A stretch of DNA of 10,537 bases from Methylococcales bacterium (GTDB lineage Bacteria; Pseudomonadota; Gammaproteobacteria; Methylococcales; Methylomonadaceae): assembly GCA_023134955.1 (NCBI GenBank), contig JAGLUC010000509.1, forward strand, positions 1 through 10,537. The letters are read 5' to 3'. The notes beneath the pieces were generated by a model. It saw only the letters and a program-made list of their open reading frames with translations. It was not told the DNA's origin and did not search any database. Shown one piece after another: positions 6,961-10,537 of the stretch (position 1 is the first letter of the stretch; every line of letters begins with the position of its first letter). Made by a program: the position numbers and the translations under genes.

Positions 6961-7092
6961 AATAACCTCCCTGTTTTGCCTTGTCTTTTGCCTCCACAGA
7001 AGCACCAATAAAACAGTTGCGTAGCTTGCTATGCGTCTGTTTTATTGGCACTCCTGTGAAGCCAAAACCCTACGCCAGTTGTTGAAGTTATT
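6961..7092. repeat. MITE-like 132-bp imperfect inverted repeat
   Basis: The element starts AATAAC (6961-6966) and ends GTTATT (7087-7092). Both 39-base outer arms align without gaps: they match at the tips and at the inner part (TTTTG plus CACAG), and differ in between. Inside is a perfect 12-bp inverted repeat, CCAATAAAACAG (7005-7016) with CTGTTTTATTGG (7037-7048), around a further imperfect GCGTAG/CTATGC stem. No open frame of useful size is present. The whole region can fold into one long hairpin, as miniature inverted-repeat transposable elements do. No clear target duplication is visible. It fills much of the 380-base gap between zapB and ygfB. Confidence 0.55.
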
Positions 7093-7122
7093 TTGTGCAC
7101 GTTCCTTAAGTTACGACAACTG
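7076..7122. repeat. Inverted repeat upstream of the ygfB -10 box
   Basis: CAGTTGT (7076-7082) pairs with ACAACTG (7116-7122), and the similarity continues imperfectly inward. The left arm overlaps the right end of the MITE-like element, and the right arm ends 22 bases before the ygfB -10 box. It could be an operator or a structural accident. Confidence 0.3.
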
Positions 7123-7144
7123 TGTTTGTTAAACGTAAAGAGTA

Positions 7145-7150
7145 TATAAT
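7145..7150 (+). promoter_or_regulatory. Candidate -10 box of the ygfB-pepP-ubiH operon
   Basis: A perfect TATAAT lies 36 bases before the ygfB ATG in A+T-rich sequence. No good -35 hexamer is found at 16-18 bases, so the promoter may depend on an activator or the call may be wrong. Confidence 0.35.
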
Positions 7151-7186
7151 TTTGCATTCAATTGATTATTAGAATAAGCAAAAAAG

Positions 7187-7735
7187 ATGGCCTATCAGAC
7201 TATTAATAAAATTTTTCAAAAATATGAAACAGATTTAACGTCATCTGAAGCTCATGGACTTGCAACAGGTATGTTGTGCATAGAAAATGAAACAGAAGCG
7301 GCAACTTGGCTGAGCGAGTTATTTCCTGATGAGGTCTTGCTTGATGAAGAAGATAAAACTGTTTTAGTATCCTTGTTTGAGCAGACACGGAAATTAATAA
7401 GTGAAGATGATTATAACTTTCGCTATGATCTTTTTTTACCAGGAGATGATACGGTATTACAAGAGCAACTAGAAGCTATTCGCTTTTGGTGTGAAGGTTT
7501 TTTATTTGGTGTAGGTTATAACCGCTCATCATCTGACTGGCCTGGAGAAACGGGTGGTATTATGAAAGATATAGTAGAATTCACTAAGTTGGATACGGAG
7601 GTTGATGAGGAAATGGATGAAGACGAAATGGATGATCAAGATGGTGCAGTCATGGAGATTCAAGAATATTTAAGAGCTGCAGTTATGATGGTGAGAGATC
7701 AATTTACAACAGAAAGTAATGGGCAGAAACATTGA
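7187..7735 (+). CDS. ygfB: YgfB family (UPF0149) protein
   Basis: This 182-residue, strongly acidic cytoplasmic protein belongs to the UPF0149/YgfB family. It shows the family's N-terminal SSEAHGLATGML (19-30) and the WCEGFLFGVGYN core (101-112), then an acidic run (about 137-153) and a C-terminal helix with EYLRAAVMMVRDQF (160-173). Length is close to E. coli YgfB (about 190). Biochemical function is not settled; in Pseudomonas aeruginosa a YgfB homologue is known as a repressor of a programmed-lysis gene set, but nothing here shows the same role. It is first in an operon with pepP and ubiH, as in E. coli. The ATG has only a weak A-rich upstream region, and the stop overlaps the pepP start. 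Confidence 0.9.
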   Translation: MAYQTINKIFQKYETDLTSSEAHGLATGMLCIENETEAATWLSELFPDEVLLDEEDKTVLVSLFEQTRKLISEDDYNFRYDLFLPGDDTVLQEQLEAIRFWCEGFLFGVGYNRSSSDWPGETGGIMKDIVEFTKLDTEVDEEMDEDEMDDQDGAVMEIQEYLRAAVMMVRDQFTTESNGQKH

Positions 7736-9051
7736 AGCAAAGCGAATTTAAGAAACGCAGAAAAGCATTAATGCAACAAATTGGACAAGGTAATATTGCT
7801 ATTATTGCCAGTGCTTCAAATCATATAAGAAATCGAGATGTTGAATTTCCATTTAGACAAGATAGTGATTTTTATTATCTAACAGGTTTTAATGAAGCAG
7901 ATTCTTTAGCAGTGTTTATTCCAGGTCGTGAACAAGGTGAATATATTTTATTTTGTCGTGAATTTGATCAGAAAAAAGCCTTATGGGAAGGGGCACATGC
8001 TGGATTAGAAGGTGCAACAGAACATTATGAGGCGGATGATTCTTTTCCCATTGATGATATGGACGAAATATTGCCTGGCATGTTGGAAAATAAGAGTAAA
8101 GTTTTTTATCCAATGGGTCGCGATGGTGAATTAGACCACCAAATACTGGAATGGATCACGCACCTTAGAAAACAGTCCCGAAGTGGTGTTAATGTCCCTG
8201 GTGAATTAGTTTCATTAGAACATTTTTTGCACGAAATGCGCTTGTTTAAAAGCGTGGAAGAACTTAAATTAATGCGTAAAGCAGCCGAGGTTTCCTGTAT
8301 AGCGCATAAGCGAGTCATGCAGCAATGTAAACCAGGACTATATGAATATCAAATAGAAGCTGAGATTGTGCATGAATTCATGAGTGAAGGCTTGAGATAT
8401 GTGGCTTATCCTTCCATTGTTGCGGGTGGTAAAAATGCTTGTGTGCTGCATTATCTTGATAACAAAGATAAATTAAAAAAAGGGGATTTACTGTTAATTG
8501 ATGCTGGTGCGGAATGTGATCATTATGCCGCTGATATTACACGGACATTTCCAGTATCAGGCAAGTTTAGTCTGGCACAGAAGCAACTTTATCAGTTGGT
8601 TTTAGATGCTCAATATGCAGCCATTGAACAAATTAAACCAGGGCTGGCATGGAATAAAGCACATGATGCATCGGTTAAGGTTTTAACCATAGGTTTGGTT
8701 GAATTAGGTTTGTTAAAAGGGCGTGTATCAACTTTAATTAAGAATGAAAAATATAAGCAGTTTTATATGCATCGCATTGGACATTGGCTAGGTATGGATG
8801 TACATGATGTAGGTGATTATAAGCTGGATAATGAATGGCGTTTGCTAGAGTCGGGGATGGTGTTAACCATAGAGCCGGGCTTATATATTCCAGAGGATTG
8901 TGAATCAGTTGATGTAAAATGGCGCGGGATTGGTATCCGGATCGAAGACGATGTACTGGTGACTAAGCAAGGATACGAAGTATTAACGGGTGCTGTCCCT
9001 AAAGAAATTGATGAAATTGAAAGTTTAATGCAGGCTACATATGCAGCATGA
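7732..9051 (+). CDS. pepP: Xaa-Pro aminopeptidase P (PepP)
   Basis: PepP is a cytoplasmic metallopeptidase that removes an N-terminal residue preceding proline. The 439-residue product matches E. coli PepP end to end: an N-terminal domain (about 1-165, with FPFRQDSDFYYLTGFNE at 39-55) and a C-terminal pita-bread catalytic domain (about 170-435). All five dinuclear-metal ligands are present: Asp257 (LLIDAG), Asp268 (AADITRTF), His351 (GHWLGMDVHD), Glu381 (TIEPGLYIP) and Glu405 (IGIRIEDD). The start is TTG at 7732, overlapping the ygfB stop by 4 bases. An in-frame stop lies at 7717-7719, and the next Met (residue 14) would cut off the conserved SEFKKRR stretch, so TTG is the best choice. It overlaps ubiH by 11 bases. 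Confidence 0.96.
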   Translation: MKQSEFKKRRKALMQQIGQGNIAIIASASNHIRNRDVEFPFRQDSDFYYLTGFNEADSLAVFIPGREQGEYILFCREFDQKKALWEGAHAGLEGATEHYEADDSFPIDDMDEILPGMLENKSKVFYPMGRDGELDHQILEWITHLRKQSRSGVNVPGELVSLEHFLHEMRLFKSVEELKLMRKAAEVSCIAHKRVMQQCKPGLYEYQIEAEIVHEFMSEGLRYVAYPSIVAGGKNACVLHYLDNKDKLKKGDLLLIDAGAECDHYAADITRTFPVSGKFSLAQKQLYQLVLDAQYAAIEQIKPGLAWNKAHDASVKVLTIGLVELGLLKGRVSTLIKNEKYKQFYMHRIGHWLGMDVHDVGDYKLDNEWRLLESGMVLTIEPGLYIPEDCESVDVKWRGIGIRIEDDVLVTKQGYEVLTGAVPKEIDEIESLMQATYAA

Positions 9052-10252
9052 TTATGATGTTTTAATAGTAGGTGGTGGTCTGGCTGGCAATTGTTTGGCT
9101 CTGGCACTAAAAGACTCTGGCTTACGGCTTGCGATTATAGAAGCAAATACCAGAGAACAATTAAAGGACTCACCAGCTGGTGACCGAGCTTTGGCTTTAT
9201 CGGCAGGGACTATAAAAAACCTGCAAGCCATTAATGCCTGGTCAGGTATTAAAACTGTTGCTACAGCTATTAAAGGTATTCATATTTCTGATCAAGGACA
9301 TTTTGGTAAGGCGCGTTTATCAGCAAAAAAACAAGCGGTTGATGCTTTAGGTTATGTGATTAGTGCCAGAGATATTGAAAACCATGTTGCAACATTAGTT
9401 GCACAAACTGAAATAAAACAATTTTGCCCAGCCCGTGTGGAGGGATTAATATCCGGCTTAGAATCTGTTAATGTCAGTTTAAAACAAGGCGATCAAGCAT
9501 TAAATTTAACCGCTAAATTATTAGTTGGTGCGGACGGCGGACAATCGACTATTCGTCGACTTCTAAATATTGCTCAGCAAGTGACCGAATACGGGCAAAC
9601 CGCATTAGTCACTACCGTTAAATTATCATTACCACATAATAATGTCGCTTTTGAGCGATTTACCTCATCAGGACCATTAGCCATGTTGCCTGTTAATGAT
9701 GGAGAAATTTCTGTGGTGTGGACACGGACACACAAAGATGCTGAAGATTTAATGGCTATGAGTGAAGATGATTTTATTGAGCAATTGCAAAGCTGTTTTG
9801 GTTATCAACTAGGTGAATTAAGCTTATCAGCACCCAGACGAGCTTTTCCATTAAGTCTTATTCGTGCTGAAAATATGCTTTCAGGACGTTGTGTTATTAT
9901 CGGTAATGCGGTACATCAATTACATCCAGTTGCAGGACAGGGATTTAATCTAGGTATGCGAGATGCAGTGCAACTGGCTGAAATGCTCTGTGAGCAACAA
10001 CAGAAAAATGCAGATGTTGGCGAGCAAAGTCTATTGGCGCGTTATGCAGAACTCAGGCAAAAAGACCATAATCAAACCATTGGCTTTACTGATAATGTGG
10101 TTAAAATATTTTCCACAGACTGGTTGCCAGTGGCAGCGGCAAGAAGCATCAGTTTAGCGATTATGGATCATATTCCAACGGCAAAATCAATTTTGGCAAA
10201 ACATGCTATGGGACTCTCTGGACGATTGCCTAGAGTAGGTAATCGACAATAA
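9041..10252 (+). CDS. ubiH: 2-octaprenyl-6-methoxyphenyl hydroxylase (UbiH)
   Basis: UbiH is an FAD monooxygenase that hydroxylates the aromatic ring during ubiquinone synthesis. The 403-residue product has the three flavin-hydroxylase motifs: the dinucleotide-binding GGGLAG (11-16) with acidic Glu34 ending the beta-alpha-beta unit, the DG motif VGADGGQSTIRR (162-173), and the GD-type motif GNAVHQLHPVAGQGFNLGMR (288-307). GDRALALSAGT (47-57) and FERFTSSGPLAMLP (204-217) resemble E. coli UbiH more than UbiF or UbiI. It is the third gene of ygfB-pepP-ubiH, the E. coli order. The ubiI gene that often follows is not in the remaining bases. The ATG lies inside the pepP end (11-base overlap), with GCAGG upstream. 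Confidence 0.95.
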   Translation: MQHDYDVLIVGGGLAGNCLALALKDSGLRLAIIEANTREQLKDSPAGDRALALSAGTIKNLQAINAWSGIKTVATAIKGIHISDQGHFGKARLSAKKQAVDALGYVISARDIENHVATLVAQTEIKQFCPARVEGLISGLESVNVSLKQGDQALNLTAKLLVGADGGQSTIRRLLNIAQQVTEYGQTALVTTVKLSLPHNNVAFERFTSSGPLAMLPVNDGEISVVWTRTHKDAEDLMAMSEDDFIEQLQSCFGYQLGELSLSAPRRAFPLSLIRAENMLSGRCVIIGNAVHQLHPVAGQGFNLGMRDAVQLAEMLCEQQQKNADVGEQSLLARYAELRQKDHNQTIGFTDNVVKIFSTDWLPVAAARSISLAIMDHIPTAKSILAKHAMGLSGRLPRVGNRQ

Positions 10253-10304
10253 AAATGGGTTTATGCCAGAATCGTTAAGCTAAGAAATAGTGGTTATTGG
10301 TTCT

Positions 10305-10357
10305 GGAAGTGAGGCTTTAGCCTCGCACGAGTCAGGCAAAGCTAAAGCCTCACTTCC
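10305..10357. repeat. Long perfect inverted repeat after ubiH
   Basis: GGAAGTGAGGCTTTAGC (10305-10321) is the exact reverse complement of 10341-10357, giving 17-bp arms and a 19-base spacer. The spacer starts with the small palindrome CTCGCACGAG (10322-10331). It lies 53 bases after the ubiH stop and could end that operon, but no T-run follows, so a REP-like or MITE-like repeat is as likely. It shares the 12-mer AGGCTTTAGCCT with positions 1-12. The 10253-10304 stretch before it holds nothing recognisable. Confidence 0.7.
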
Positions 10358-10379
10358 TTATTAAAACGGCTTAATCAAT

Positions 10380-10413
10380 CCAAAAATCTTATCACAGATC
10401 AACCTGTGATAAG
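10380..10413 (-). terminator. Candidate rho-independent terminator for the gene entering from the right
   Basis: CTTATCACAG (10388-10397) and CTGTGATAAG (10404-10413) form a perfect 10-bp stem with a 6-base loop. Read on the minus strand, the stem is followed by ATTTTTGG, a short T-run; on the plus strand there is none. It lies 25 bases beyond the stop of the partial minus-strand frame, the right place and direction to end it. The stem is modest in G+C. Confidence 0.5.
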
Positions 10414-10438
10414 TTCATAGTCATGTAATTTAATGACA

Positions 10439-10537
10439 TTAGGAGCTATGCTTTTTTGAATGGTTATAAAATAGTTGCTTTACCCACTTATTAATCGTTC
10501 TAAAAGTATTCGCAATAATAAAAAAGTAGCCCGTATG
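10439..10537 (-). CDS. Partial unrecognised protein, C-terminal end
   Basis: On the minus strand one frame stays open for 32 codons from the right edge to a TAA at 10439-10441, while the other two frames on that strand hit stops. The piece reads as a hydrophobic-aromatic stretch (GYFFIIANTF near its start) followed by a basic tail with KWVKQLF and SKKHSS at the very end, compatible with a last membrane segment and a cytoplasmic tail. The terminator-like hairpin just downstream in the same direction supports a real gene end. A frame this long could still arise by chance, so this is tentative. No family is recognised, and the start lies outside the window. Confidence 0.4.
   Translation of the reverse strand, partial: HTGYFFIIANTFRTINKWVKQLFYNHSKKHSS

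Noticed and set aside
8817..9107. 96-codon open frame on the minus strand across the pepP-ubiH junction
   Set aside because: Opposite two well-supported genes; low-complexity Ser/Pro-rich translation and no family resemblance.
10441..10537. Possible plus-strand promoter near the right edge (TTGCTT, 17 bases, TTCTAA)
   Set aside because: Weak hexamers in A+T-rich sequence, and the same stretch is better explained as the 3' end of a minus-strand gene.
1..10537. CRISPR arrays, tRNA or rRNA genes, transposase or phage genes, toxin-antitoxin pairs, defence systems
   Set aside because: No regularly spaced repeats, cloverleaf sequence, or recognisable protein of these types was seen; nearly all the DNA is taken up by housekeeping and secretion genes.

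Overview
The window looks like chromosomal DNA from a low-GC gammaproteobacterium. The evidence is gene content and order: zapB-like/zapA followed by a 6S RNA, divergent from ygfB-pepP-ubiH, which is a conserved gammaproteobacterial neighbourhood. IlvA, PepP and UbiH read as close full-length relatives of the E. coli proteins. The lipoprotein-type secretin and dispersed short inverted repeats would fit a methanotroph-like lineage (Methylococcales), but that assignment is inference and not shown by any marker here.

Layout. 1-96: short GC-rich hairpins and repeat-like sequence just before the first gene. 97-4523 (+): four tightly packed type II secretion genes: a GspL-like protein with actin-like and PilN-like parts, GspM, a short GspC/N-type HR protein, and secretin GspD with a lipoprotein signal. 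4523-6058 (+): ilvA, whose start codon overlaps the gspD stop (TAATG). 6062-6245 (-): 6S RNA, ending 3 bases from the ilvA stop, with its own promoter inside the 3' end of zapA. 6265-6806 (-): zapA and a zapB-like gene, overlapping by 4 bases. 6807-7186: divergent intergenic region with a candidate zapB promoter, a 12-bp direct repeat flanking it, a 132-bp MITE-like inverted repeat, and a candidate ygfB -10 box. 7187-10252 (+): ygfB, pepP (TTG start) and ubiH, each overlapping the next. 10253-10438: two strong hairpins, one with perfect 17-bp arms. 10439-10537 (-): probable 3' end of an unrecognised gene entering from the right edge.

How the genes work together. The first block supplies the inner-membrane assembly platform (L, M), the connector (C/N) and the outer-membrane pore (D) of a type II secretion machine; its ATPase, pseudopilins and platform protein F must be encoded elsewhere. 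IlvA starts isoleucine synthesis and seems to ride on the secretion operon. ZapA and the ZapB-like protein support the FtsZ ring, and 6S RNA modulates sigma70 RNA polymerase in stationary phase. The ygfB operon combines a regulator-like protein, a proline aminopeptidase and a ubiquinone-biosynthesis hydroxylase.

Nearly everything is conserved housekeeping or secretion content. I found no convincing new biological system. The points most worth a second look are the MITE-like element, the antisense arrangement of ilvA and 6S RNA, the ilvA-secretin coupling and the dispersed hairpins.
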